From contig OX393551.1 in assembly GCA_947650365.1 (NCBI GenBank), forward strand, positions 62,055,173-62,119,172: DNA of 64,000 nt. Direction: 5' to 3'. Source of the stretch: Chamaelirium japonicum (lineage: Eukaryota > Streptophyta > Magnoliopsida > Liliales > Melanthiaceae). Position numbers and translations under genes: made by a program. The notes under the pieces are model-generated. The model worked only from the letters and a program-made list of their open reading frames with translations. It was not told where the DNA came from and ran no database searches. Positions 50,263-63,603 of this stretch are shown piece by piece. How positions within the stretch are numbered: position 1 is the first letter of the stretch; each line of letters starts with the position of its first letter.

Positions 50263-50541
50263 TATTCTAATTCATTCTCATAAATGTAACCTTTGTAATT
50301 CATTTGTATGATCCATTCTAATTCATTCGTACGATCCATTCTAATTCATTCGTACGATCCATTCTAATTCATTCGCACGATCTATTCTAATTCATTCGTA
50401 TGATCCATTCTAATTCATTCGTACGATCCATTCTAATTCATGCGTACGATCCATTCTTATTCATTCATACGATCCCTTCTGATCCATTCGCACAATCCAT
50501 TCAAATCCATTCGTATGATCCATTCTAATTCATTCGCACGA
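50263..50541 (+). repeat. 23-bp satellite, short forward block, part of a large duplication
   Basis: About 12 forward monomers corresponding to 56043-56369. Both flips are conserved in the duplicate. Confidence 0.93.
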
Positions 50542-51790
50542 TTAGAATGGATCGTACGAATGAATTAGAATGGATCATATGAATGAATTAGAATGGTTAC
50601 ATTCGTGCGAATGAATTAGAATAGATCATATGAATGAATTAGAATGGATCGTACGAATGAATTAGAATAGCTCATACGAATGAATTAGAATGAATCGTAC
50701 GAATGAATTAGAATGGTTAAATTTGTGCGAATGAATTAGAATAGATCATACGAGTGAATTAGAATGGATCGTACGAATGAATTAGAATGGATATATTTGT
50801 GCGAATGAATTAGAATGGATCGTATATTTGTGCAAATAAATTAGAATGGATTGTACAAATGAATTAGAATGGATCGTACGAATAAGTTAGAATGGATCGT
50901 GCGAATGAATTAGAATGGATCGTACGAATGAATTAGAATGGATCCACCGAATGAGTTAGAATGGATCGTAGGAATGAATTAGAATGGATCGTACGAATGA
51001 ATTAGAATGGTATATTCGTGCGAATGAATTAGAATGGATCGTATGAACGAATTAGAATGGATCGTACGAATGAATTAGAATGGATACATTCGAGCGAATG
51101 AATTAGAATGGATCGTACGAATGAATTAGAATGGATCGTACGAATGAATTAGAATAGATACATTCGTGCGAATGAATTTGAATGGATCATACGAATGAAT
51201 TAGAATGGATCGTGCGAATGAATTAGAATGGATCGTACGAACGAATTAGAATGGATCGTACGAACGAATTAGAATGGATCGTACAAACGAAATAGAATGG
51301 ATCATACAAATGAATTAGAATGGATCGTACAAATGAATTCGAATGGATATATTCGTGCGAATGAATTAGAATGGATCGTAGGAATGGATTAGAATGGATC
51401 GTGCAAATGAATTTGAATGGATACATTCGTGCGAATGAATTAGAATGGATCGTAGTAATGAATAAGAATGTATCGTACAAATGAATTAGAAAGGTTACAT
51501 TTGTGAAAATGAATTAGAATGGATCGTACGAATGGATTAGAATGGATCGTACGAATGGATTAGAATGGATCGTATGAATGGATTAGAATGGATCATACGA
51601 ATGGATTAGAATGGATCGTTTAAATGAATTAGAAAGGTTATATTCGTCAAATGAATTAGAATGGATCGTACGAATGAATTAGAATGGATACGTTTGTGCT
51701 AATGAATTAGAATGGATCGTAGGAATGAATTAGAATGGATCATATGAATGAATTAGAATGGATCGTGCTAATGAATTAGAATGAATCGTA
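50542..51790 (-). repeat. 23-bp satellite, reverse block, part of a large duplication
   Basis: About 53 reversed monomers corresponding to 56370-57618. Includes the GGATCCACCGAATGAG unit and four successive GAACGAATTAG units shared with the duplicate. The frame at 51223-51480 is a repeat artefact. Confidence 0.93.
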
Positions 51791-53890
51791 CGACCGATTC
51801 TAATTCATTCGTACGATCCATTCTAATTCGTTCGCACGAATGTAACCATTCTAATTCATTTGCACGATCCATTCTAATTCATTTGTACGATCCTTTCTAA
51901 TTCATTCCTACGATGCATTCAAATTCATTCGCACGAATGTAACCATTCTAATTCATTCGTACGATCCATTCTAATTCATTCCTATGATCCATTCTAATTC
52001 ATTCGCACGAATGTATCCAATCTAATTTATTCGTTCGATCCATTCTAATTCATTCGTATGATCCGTTCAAATTCATTCGATTGATCCATTCTAATTCATT
52101 CGTACGATCCATTCTAATTCATTCACACGAATGTAACCTTTCTAATTTATTTGTATTATCCATTCTAATTCATTCGTACGATCCATTCTAATCCATTCGT
52201 ACGATACATTGTAATTCATTCATACAATCCATTCAGATTCATTCGCACAAATGTATCGTACGATCCATTCTAATTCATTCTCACGAATGTAACCTTTCTA
52301 ATTCATTTGTATGATCCATTCTAATTCATTCGTACGATCCATTCTAATCCATTCGTACGATCCATTGTAATTCATTCATACAATCCATTCAGATTCATTC
52401 GCACAAATGTATCCATTCAAATTCATTCGTACGATCCATTCTAATTAATTTGGACGATCCATTCTAATTCAGTCGTATGAATGTATCCATTTTAATTCAT
52501 TCGTACGATCCATTCTAATTCGTACGATCCATTCTAATCTATTCGTACGATCCATTTTAATCCATTCGTACGATCCATTCTAATTCATTCGCATTAATGT
52601 AACCATTCTAATTCATTCGTACGATCCATTCTAATTCATTCCTACGATCCATTCTAATTCATTCGCACGAATGTATCCATTCTAATTCATTTGGACGATC
52701 CATTCTAATTCTTTCCTATGATCCATTCTAATTCATTCGTACGATCCATTCTATTTCATTCACTCGAATGTATCAATTCTAATTCATTCGTACGATCCAT
52801 TCTAATTCATTCGTATGATCCATTCTAATCCATTCGTACGATCCATTCTAATTCATTCGTACAATGCGTTCTAATCCATTCGTACGATCCATTCTAATTC
52901 ATTCGTACGATCCATTCTAATTCATTTGTACGATCCATTCTAATTCATTCGCTCGAATGTATCCATTCTAATTCATTCGTACGATCCATTCTAATTCATT
53001 CGTATGAACCATTCTAACTCATTCGGTGGATCCATTCTAATTCATTCGTACGATCTATTTTAATTCATTCGCACGATCCATTCTAATTTATTCGTACGAT
53101 CCATTCTAATTCATTCGTACGATCTATTCTAATTCATTCGCATGATCCATTCTAATTCATTCGTACGATCCATTCAAATTCATTCGTACAATCCATTCAA
53201 ATTCATTCGTACGATGCAATCTAATTCATTCGCACAAATGTATCTATTCTAATTCATTCGTACAATGCGTTCTAATCCATTCGTACGATCCATTCTAATC
53301 CATTCGTACGATCCATTCTAATCCATTCGTACAATCCATTCTAATTCATTCGCACGAATGTAACCATTCTAATTCATTCGTACGATCCATTCTAATTCAT
53401 ACCTACGATCCATTCTAAGTCATTTGCACGAATGTATCCATTCTAATTCATTTGCAAGATCCATTCTAATTCATTCCTTTGATCCATGCTAATTCATTCG
53501 TACGATCCATTCTAATTCATTCGCTCGAATGTATCCATTTTAATTCATTCGTACGAACCATTCTAATTCGTTCATACGATCCATTGTAATTCGATCTTAC
53601 GATCCATTCTAATTCGTTCGTACGATCCATTCTAATACATTCATATGATCCATTCTAATCCATTCGTACGATCCATTCTAATTCATTCACACGAATGTAA
53701 CCATTCTAATTCATTTGTACGATCCATTCTAATTCATTCGTATGATCCATTCTAATTCATTCGTACGATCCATTCTAATTCATTCGCACAAATGTATCCA
53801 TTCTAATTCATTCGTACGATCCATTCTAATTCATTCGCACGATCCATTCTAATTCATTCGTACGATCCATTCTAATTCATTCACTCGAAT
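51791..53890 (+). repeat. 23-bp satellite, forward block, disordered
   Basis: About 90 forward monomers. Contains a direct tandem duplication of about 156 bp (AACCTT at 52135 and 52291). The second copy continues into sequence shared with 43500-43660. Confidence 0.94.
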
Positions 53891-56042
53891 GAATTAGCAT
53901 ACATCATGTGAATGATTTGAATGGATCGTACGTTTGAATTAGATTGGATTGTGCGAATGAATTAGAATGGATACATTCGTGCGAATGAATTAGAATAGAT
54001 CGTATGAATGAATTAGAATAGATCGTACGAATGAATTAGAATGGATACATTTGTACGAATGAATTAGAATGGATCATACGAATAAATTAGAATGGATCGT
54101 ACGAATGAATTAGAATGGATAGTGCGAATGAATTAGAATGGATCGTACGAATGAATTAGAATGGATCGTATGAATGAATTAGAATAGATCGTGCAAATGA
54201 ATTAGAATGGATCGTACGAAAGAATTAGAATGGATCGTACGAATGAATTAGAATGGATCATACGAATGAATTAGAAAGGATTGTGCGGATGAATTAGAAT
54301 GGATCGTGCGAATGAATTAGAATGGATCGTACGAACGAATTAGAATGGATCGTACGAACGAATTAGAATGGATCGGACGAACGAATTAGAATGGATCGCA
54401 CGAACGAATTAGAATGGATCGTACGAATGAATTAGAATGGATACATTCGAGCGAATGAATTAGAATGGATCGTACTAATGAATTAGAATAGATCATAGGA
54501 ATGAATTAGAATGGATCGTGCAAATGAATTAGAATGGATACATTCGTGCGAATGAATTAGAATGGATCGTAGGAATGAATTAGAATGGATCGTACGAATG
54601 AATTAGAATGGGTACATTCGTGCGAATGAATTAGAATGGATCGTACGAATGGATTAGAATGGATCGTACGAATGGATTAGAAGGGATCGTACGAATGAAT
54701 TAGAATGGATCGTACAAATGAATTAGAATGGATCGTGCAAATGGATTAGAATGGATCGTGCGAATGAATTAGAATGGATACATTCGTACGAATGAATGAG
54801 AATGGATCATACGAATGAATTAGAATGGATCATGCGAATGAATTAGAATAGATCGTACGAATGAATTAGAATGGATCGTACGAATAAATTGTAATGGATC
54901 GTGCGAATGAATTAGGAAGGTTACATTCGTGAGAATGAATTAGAATGGATCGTACAAATGAATTAGAATGGATCATGCGAATGGATTAGAATGAATCGTA
55001 CGAATGGATTAGAATGGATCGAACGAATGAATTAGAATGGATCGTGCCAATGAATTAGAATGGATCATACGAATGGATTAGAATGGATCGTACGAATGAA
55101 TTAGAATGGATACATTCGAGCGAATGAATTAGAATGGATCGTACGAATGAATTACAATGGATCATAGGAATGAATTAGAATGGCTCGTGCAAATAAATTA
55201 GAATGGATACATTCGTGCGAATGAATTAGAATGGATCGTAGGAATGAATTAGAATGGATCGTACGAATGAATTAGAATGGTTACATTCGTGCGAATGAAT
55301 TAGAATGGATCGTACGAATGGATTAGAATGGATCGTATGAATGAATTAGAATGGATCGTACAAATGAATTAGAAAGGTTACATTTGTGAGAATGAATTAG
55401 AATGGATCGTACGAATGAATTAGAATGGATCGTACAAATGAATTAGAATGGATCGTACGAATGAATTAGAATGGATACATTCATGCGAATGAATTAGAAT
55501 GGATCGTACGAATGAATTAGAATGGATCATACGAATGAATTAGAATGGATCGTACGAATGGATTAGAATGTATTGTGCGAATGGATTAGAATGGATCGTA
55601 TGAATGAATAAGAATGGATCGTACGAATGAATTAGAATGGATCATACGAATGAATTAGAATGGATCGTACAAATGAATTAGAAAGGTTACATTTGTGAGA
55701 ATGAATTAGAATGGATCGTACGAATGGATTAGAATGGATCGTACGAATGGATTAGAATGGATCGTACGAATGGATTAGAATGGATCGTACGAATGGATTA
55801 GAATGGATCGTAAAAATGAATTAGAACGGATCATACAAATGAATTAGAAAGGTTACATTCGTGAGCATGAATTAGAATGGATCGTACGAATGAATTAGAA
55901 TGGATCATGCGAATGAATTTGAATGGATCGTACGAATGAATAAGAATGGATCGTACGAATGAATTAGAATGGATCGTGCGAATGAATTTGAATGGATCGT
56001 ACGAATGAATAAGAATGGATCGTACGAATGAATTGGAACAGA
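53891..56042 (-). repeat. 23-bp satellite, reverse block, disordered
   Basis: About 92 reversed monomers. A module from GATACATTCGAGCG through GATCATAGG and GTGCAAATG occurs at about 54415-54600 and 55085-55260. It also occurs near 45160, 49430, 60400 and 62330. Confidence 0.94.
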
Positions 56043-56369
56043 TCCATTCTAATTCATTCTCATAAATGTAACCTTTCTAATTCATTTGTATGATCCATTC
56101 TAATTCATTCGCACGATCCATTCTAATTCATTCGTACGATCCATTCTAATTCATTCGCACGATCCATTCTAATTCATTCGTACGATCCATTCTAATTCAT
56201 TCGCGTGATCTATTCTAATTCATTCGTATGATCCATTCTAATTCGTTCATACGATCCATTCTAATTCATGCGTACGATCCATTCTTATTCATTCATACGA
56301 TCCATTCTAATCCATTCGCATAATCCATTCTAATCCATTCGTACGATCCATTCTAATTCATTCGCACGA
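56043..56369 (+). repeat. 23-bp satellite, short forward block
   Basis: About 14 forward monomers; second copy of 50263-50541. Confidence 0.93.
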
Positions 56370-57618
56370 TTAGAATGGATCGTACGAATGAATTAGAATG
56401 GATCATATGAATGAATTAGAATGGTTACATTTGTGTGAATGATTTAGAATAGATCATATGAATGAATTAGAATGGATCGTACGAATGAATTAGAATAGCT
56501 CATACGAATGAATTAGAATGAATCGTACGAATGAATTAGAATGGTTAAATTCGTGCGAATGAATTAGAATAGATCATACGAATGAATTAGAATGGATCGT
56601 ACGAATGAATTAGAATGGATACATTTGTGCGAATGAATTAGAATGGATCGTATATTCGTGCAAATAAATTAGAATGGATCGCACAAATGAATTAGAATGG
56701 ATCGTACAAATGAGTTAGAATAGATCGTGCGAATGAATTAGAATGGATCGTACGAATGAATAAGAATGGATCCACCGAATGAGTTAGATTGGATCGTAGG
56801 AATGAATTAGAATAGATCGTATGAATGAATTAGAATGGTTACATTCGTGCGAATGAATTAGAATGGATCGTATGAACGAATTAGAATGGATCGTACGAAT
56901 GAATTAGAATGCATACATTCGAGCGAATGAATTAGAATGGATCGTACGAATGAATTAGAATGGATCATAAGAAAGAATTAGAATGGATACATTCGTGCGA
57001 ATGAATTTGAATTGATCATACGAATGAATTAGAATGGATCGTGCGAATAAATTAGAATGGATCGTATGAATGAATTAGAATGGATCGTACGAACGAATTA
57101 GAATGGATCGTACGAACGAATTAGAATGGATCGTACGAACGAATTAGAATGGATCGTACAAACGAATTAGAATGGATCGTACAAATGAATTAGAATGGAA
57201 ACATTCGTGCGAATGAATTAGAATGGATCGAAGGAATGGATTAGAATGGATCGTGCAAATGAATTAGAATGGATACATTCGTGCGAATGAATTAGAATGG
57301 ATCGTAGGAATGAATTAGAATGGATCGTACAAATGAATTAGAAAGGTTACATTTGTGAGAATGAATTAGAATGGATCGTACGACTGGATTAGAATGGATC
57401 GTACGAATGGATAAGAATGGATCGTACGAATGGATTAGAATGGATCATACAAATGAATTAGAAAGGTTATATTCGTTAAATGAATTAGAATGGATCGTAC
57501 GAATGAATTAGAATCTATACATTTGTGCTAATGAATTAGAATGGATCGTAGAAATGAATTAGAATGGATCATATGAATGAATTAGAATGGATCGTGCTAA
57601 TGAATTAGAATGAATAGT
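56370..57618 (-). repeat. 23-bp satellite, reverse block
   Basis: About 53 reversed monomers; second copy of 50542-51790. Confidence 0.93.
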
Positions 57619-58028
57619 ATGACCCATTCTAATTCACTCGTACGATCCATTCTAATTCATTCGCACGAATGAAACCATTCTAATTCATTTGCACAATCAA
57701 TTCTAATTCATTTGTACGATCTATTCTAATTCATTCCTACGATCCATTCAAATTCATTCGCATGATCCATTCTAATTCAGTCGTACGATCCATTCTAATT
57801 CATTCTCACGAATGTAACCTTTCTAATTCATTTGTATGATCCATTCTAATTCATTCCTATGATCTAATTCTAATTCATTCGCACGAATGTATTCATTTTA
57901 ATTCATTTGCACGATCCATTCTAATTCATTCCTATGATCCATTCTAATTCATTCGTACGTTTGAATGGATCGTACGAATGAATAAGAATGGAATGTACGA
58001 ATGAATTAGAATGGATCGTACGAATGTA
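57619..58028. repeat. 23-bp satellite, forward then short reverse block
   Basis: Forward from 57619 to about 57960 (starting like 51791), then about three reversed monomers to 58028. This is one of the shortest flipped pieces in the window. Confidence 0.9.
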
Positions 58029-60308
58029 TCCATTCTAATTCGTTCATACGATCCATTCTAATTCATTCGTACGATCTATTCTAATTCGTTCGTATGATCC
58101 ATTCTAATTCATTTGCACAATTCATTCTAATTCATTCGTACGATCCATTCTAATTCATTCGTACGATTTAATTCTAATCCATTCGTACGATCCATTCTAA
58201 TTCGCACAAATGTATCCATTTTAATTCAGTCGTACGATCCATTCTAATTTATTCATACGATCCATTCTAATTCATTCGCACGATCCATTCCAATTCATTC
58301 GTACAATCCATTCTAATTCCATTCTAATTCATTCGTACAATCCATTCTAATTCATTCGCATGATCCATTCTAATTCATTCGTATGATCCATTCTAATTCA
58401 TTCCTACGATCTATTCTAATTCATTCGCACGAATGTATCCATTCTAATTCATTCGTACAATCCATTCTAATTCATTCGCACGATCCATTCTAATCTAATT
58501 CATTCATACGATCCATTCTAACTCATTCATACGATCCATTCTAATTCATTCGCATGAATGTATGTATCCATTCTAGTTCATTCGCACGAATGTATCCATT
58601 CTAATTCATTCGTACGATCTATTCTAATTCAATTCCAAGATCTATTGTAATTCATTCGTACGATCCATTATAATTCATTCGTACGATCCATTCTAATTCA
58701 TTCGCACGATCCATTGTAATTCATTCTCACAAATTTAACCTTTCTAATTCATTTGCACGATCTATTCAAATTCATTCGCACTATCCATTCTAATTCATTT
58801 GTATGATCCATTCTAATTCATTCGTACGATCCATTCTAATCCATTCGTACGATCCATGGTAATCCATTTGTACGATCCATTCTAATTCATTCGTACGATC
58901 CATTCTAATTCATTCGCACGAATGTATCCATTCTAATTCATTCGTTCGATCCATTCTAATTCATTCGCACGAATGTATCCATTCTAATTCATTTGTACGA
59001 TCTATTCTAATTCATTCGTATGATCAATTCTAATTCATTCGCACGATCCATTCTAATTCATTCGTATGATCCATTCTAATTCAATTCGTGCAATCCATTC
59101 AAATTCATTCGCACAAATGTATCCATTCTAATTCATTCGTATGATCCATTCTAATTTATTCGCTCGAATATATCCATTCTAATTCATTCATATGATCCAT
59201 TCTAATTCATTCGTACGATCCATTCTAATTCATTCGTACGATCCATTCTAATCCATTCGTACGATCCATTCTAATTCATTCATATGATCCATTCTAATCC
59301 ATTCGTACGATCCATTCTAATTCATTCTCACGAATGTAACCTTTCTAATTCATTTGTATAATCCATTCTAATTCATTCGTACGATCCATTCTAATCCATT
59401 CGTACGATCCATTCTAATCCATTCATACGATCCATTCTAATTCATTCGTACGCTCCATTCTTATACATTCGTACGATCCATTCTAATTCATTCGTACGAT
59501 CCATTCTAATTCATTCTCACAAATGTAACCATTCTAATCCATTCGTACGATCCATTCTAATCCATTCGTACGATCCATTCTAATCTATTCGTACGATCCA
59601 TTCTAATTCATTCGTATGATCCATTCTAATTCATTCTCACAAATGTAACCGTTCTAATTCATTTGTACGATCCATTCTAATTCATTCGTACGATCCATTC
59701 TAATTCATTCGTACGATCCATTCTAAACCATTCGTACGATCCATTCTAATTCATTCGCACGAATGAAACCATTCTAATTCATTCGTACGATCCATTCTAA
59801 TTCAATCCTACGATCCATTATAATTCATTCGCACGAATGTATCCATTCTAATTCATTTGCACGATCCATTCTAATTCTTTCATATGATCCATTCTAATTC
59901 ATTCGCACGAATATATCCATTCTAATTCATTCGTATAATCCATTCTAATTCATTCGCACGATCCATTCTAATCCATTCATCGCACAAATGTATCCATTCT
60001 AATTCAATCGTACGATCCATTCTAATTCATTCGCACGATCCATTCTAATTCATTCGTACAATCCATTCTAATTCATTCGCACGAATGTATCCATTCTAAT
60101 GCATTCGTACAATTCATTCTACATTCGTACGATCCATTCTAATTCATTCCTACAATCCATTCTAATTCATTCGTACGATCCATTTTAATTCATTCGTGCG
60201 ATCCATTCTAATTCATTCACACGATCCATTCTAATTCATTCGTATGATCCATTCTAATTTATTTGCACGAATATACGATCCATTCTAATTTATTCGCAAG
60301 AATGTATC
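58029..60308 (+). repeat. 23-bp satellite, forward block, disordered
   Basis: About 96 forward monomers, many of the CTAATCCATTCG type, without nonamer order. Exits at ATGTATCGTACGAATG. Confidence 0.94.
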
Positions 60309-62770
60309 GTACGAATGAATTAGAATGGATCATAGGAATGAATTAGAAAGGTTACATTCGTAAGAATGAATTAGAATGGATCGTACGAATGAATTAGAAT
60401 GGATCGTACGAATGAATTAGAATGGATACATTCGAGCGAATGAATTAGAATGGATCGTACGAATGAATTAGAATGGATCATAGGAATGAATTAGAATGGA
60501 TCGTGCAAATGAATTAGAATGGATCGTACGAATGAATAGGAATGAATTAGAATGGATCGTGCGAATGAATTAGACTGGATCCACCGAATGAATTAGAATG
60601 GATCATACGTATGAATTAGAATGGATCGTACGAACGAATTAGAATGGATCGTATGAATGAATTAGAATGGATCGTACGAATAGATTAGAATGGATCGTAC
60701 GAATGGATCATGCGAATGAATTAGAATGTATCGTACGAATGAATTAGAATGGATCGTACGAATGAATTAGAATGGATACATTCGTGTGAATGAATTAGAA
60801 TGGATTATACGAATGAATTAGAACGGATCGTGCGAATGAATTTGAATGGATCGTGCGAATGAATTAGAATGGATCGTACGAATGAATTAGAATGGATCGA
60901 ACGAATGAATTAGAATAGATACATTTGTGCGAATGAATTAGATTGCATTGTACGAATGAATTAGAATGGATCGTACGAATGAATTAGAATGGATCATGCG
61001 AATGAATTAGAATGGATCGTGTAAATGAATTAGAATGGATCGTACGAATGAATTAGAATGGATGCACCGAATGAGTTAGAATGGATCATACGAATGAATT
61101 AGAATGGATCGTACGAACGAATTAGAATGGATCGTATGAATGAATTAGAATGGATCGTACGAATGGATTAGAATGGATTGTACAAATGGATTAGAATGGA
61201 TCGTACGAATGGATTAGAATGGATCATACGAATGAATTAGAATGGATCGTACAAATGAATTAGAAAGGTTACATTTGTGAGAATGAATTAGAATGGATCG
61301 TACGAATGAATTAAAATGGATCGTACGAATGGATTAGAATGGATCGTACGAATGAATTAGAATGGATCGTACGAATGAATTATAATAGCTCATACGAATG
61401 AATTAGAATGAATCGTACGAATGAATTAGAATGGTTACATTCGTGCGAATGAATTAGAATAGATCATACGAATGAATTAGAATGGATCGTACGAATGAAT
61501 TAGAATGGATATATTCGTGCGAATGAATTAGAATGGATCATGCAAATGAATTAGAATGGATACATTCGTGCGAATGAATTGAATGTTTCATACGAATGAA
61601 TTAGAATAGATCATACGAATGATTTAGAATGGATACATTCATGCAAACGAATTAGAATGGATCGTACGAATGAATTAGAATGGATCATACGAATGAATTA
61701 GAATGGATCGTACGAATGAATTAGAATGGGTCATATGAATGAATTAGAATGGTTACATTCGTGCGAATGAATTAGAATGGATCGTACGAATGGATTAGAA
61801 TGGATCATAAGAATGGATTAGAACGCATTGTATGAATGAATTAGAATAGATACAATTGTGTGAATGAATTAGATTGCATCGTATGAATGAATTTGGATGG
61901 ATTGTACGAATGAATTAGAATGGATCGTACGAATAAATTAGAATGGATCATGCGAATGAATTAGAATAGATCGTACGAATAAATTAGAATGGATCGTACG
62001 AATAAATTAGAATGGATCGTGCGAATGAATTAGAATGGATCGTACGAATAAATTAGAATGGATCCACCGAATGAGTTAGAATGGATCATACGAATGAATT
62101 AGAATGGATCGTACGAATGAATTCGAATGGATTGTGCGAATGAATTAGAATGGATCGTATGAATGAATAAGAATGGATCGTACAAATGAATTAGAATGGA
62201 TCGTGCGAATGAATTAGAATGAATCATACGAATGCATTAGAATGGATCGTACGAATGAATTAGAATGAATCGTACGAACGAATTAGAATGGATCATACGA
62301 ACGAATTAGAATGGATCGTATGAACGAATTAGAATGGATACATTCAAGCGAATGAATTAAAATGGATCGTATGAATGAATTAGAATGGATCATAGGAATG
62401 AATTAGAATGGATCGTGCAAATGAATTAGAATGGATACATTCGTGCGAATGAATTAGAAGGGATCGTAGGAATGAATTAGAATGGATCGTACGAATGGAT
62501 TAGAATGGATCGTACGAATGAATTAGAAAGGTTACATTCGTGCGAATGAATTAGAATAGATCGTACGAAGGAATTAGAATGGATCGTACGAATAAATTAG
62601 AATGGATCGTGCGAATGAATTAGAATGGATCGTACGAATGAATTAGAATGGATCCACCGAATGACTTAGAATGGATCATACGAATGAATTAGAATGGATC
62701 GTACGAATGAATTAGAATGGATTGTGCGAATGAATTAGAATGGATCGTGCGAATGAATTAGAATGGATTA
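60309..62770 (-). repeat. 23-bp satellite, reverse block, disordered
   Basis: About 105 reversed monomers. Two copies of a module with GGAT(C/G)CACCGAATGA then GAACGAATTAG (about 60585-60700 and 61060-61170). The GGATCCACCG unit also recurs near 62060 and 62650. Confidence 0.94.
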
Positions 62771-63603
62771 TACGATTCATTCTAATTCATTCGTACGATC
62801 CATTCTAATGCATTCGTACGATCCATTCTAATTCATTCGTATGATCCATTCTAACTCATTCGGTGGATCCATTCTAATTCATTCGTACGATCCATTCTAA
62901 TTCATTCGTACGATCCATTCTAATCCATTTGTACGATCCATTCTAATTCATTCGTATGATCCATTCTAATTCATTCTCACAAATGTAACCTTTCTAATTC
63001 ATTTGTACGATCCATTCTAATTCATCCGTACGATCCATTCTAATCCATTCGTATGATCCATTCTAATCCATTCATACGATCCATTCTAATTCATTCGCAA
63101 GAATGTAACCATTCTAATTCATTCGTACGATCCATTCTAATTCATTCGTACGATCCATTCTAATTCATTCTCACGAATGTAACCTTTCTAATTCATTTAT
63201 TCATACGTACAATCCATTCTATTTCATTCGCACGAATGTATCCATTCTAATTCATTCGTACGATCCATTCTAATTCATTCGTACAATGCGTTCTAATCCA
63301 ATCGTACGATCCATTCTAATCCATTCGTATGATCCATTCTAATTCATTCTCACGAATGTAACCTTTCTAATTCTTTTGTATGATCCATTCAAATTCATTC
63401 GTACGATCCATTCTAATCCATTCGTACGATCCATTCTAATCCAATCGTACGATCTGTTCTAATCCATTCGTACGATTTATTCTAATCCATTCGTACGATC
63501 CATTCTAATTCATTCGCACTATCCATTCTAATTCATTCGTTCGATCCATTCAAATTCATTCATACGATCCATTCTAATTCATTCGTACGATCCATTCTAA
63601 TGG
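62771..63603 (+). repeat. 23-bp satellite, forward block
   Basis: About 35 forward monomers. The first 60 bp match 43087-43145. Includes the GGTGGATCC unit and many CTAATCCATTCG units. Confidence 0.93.
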
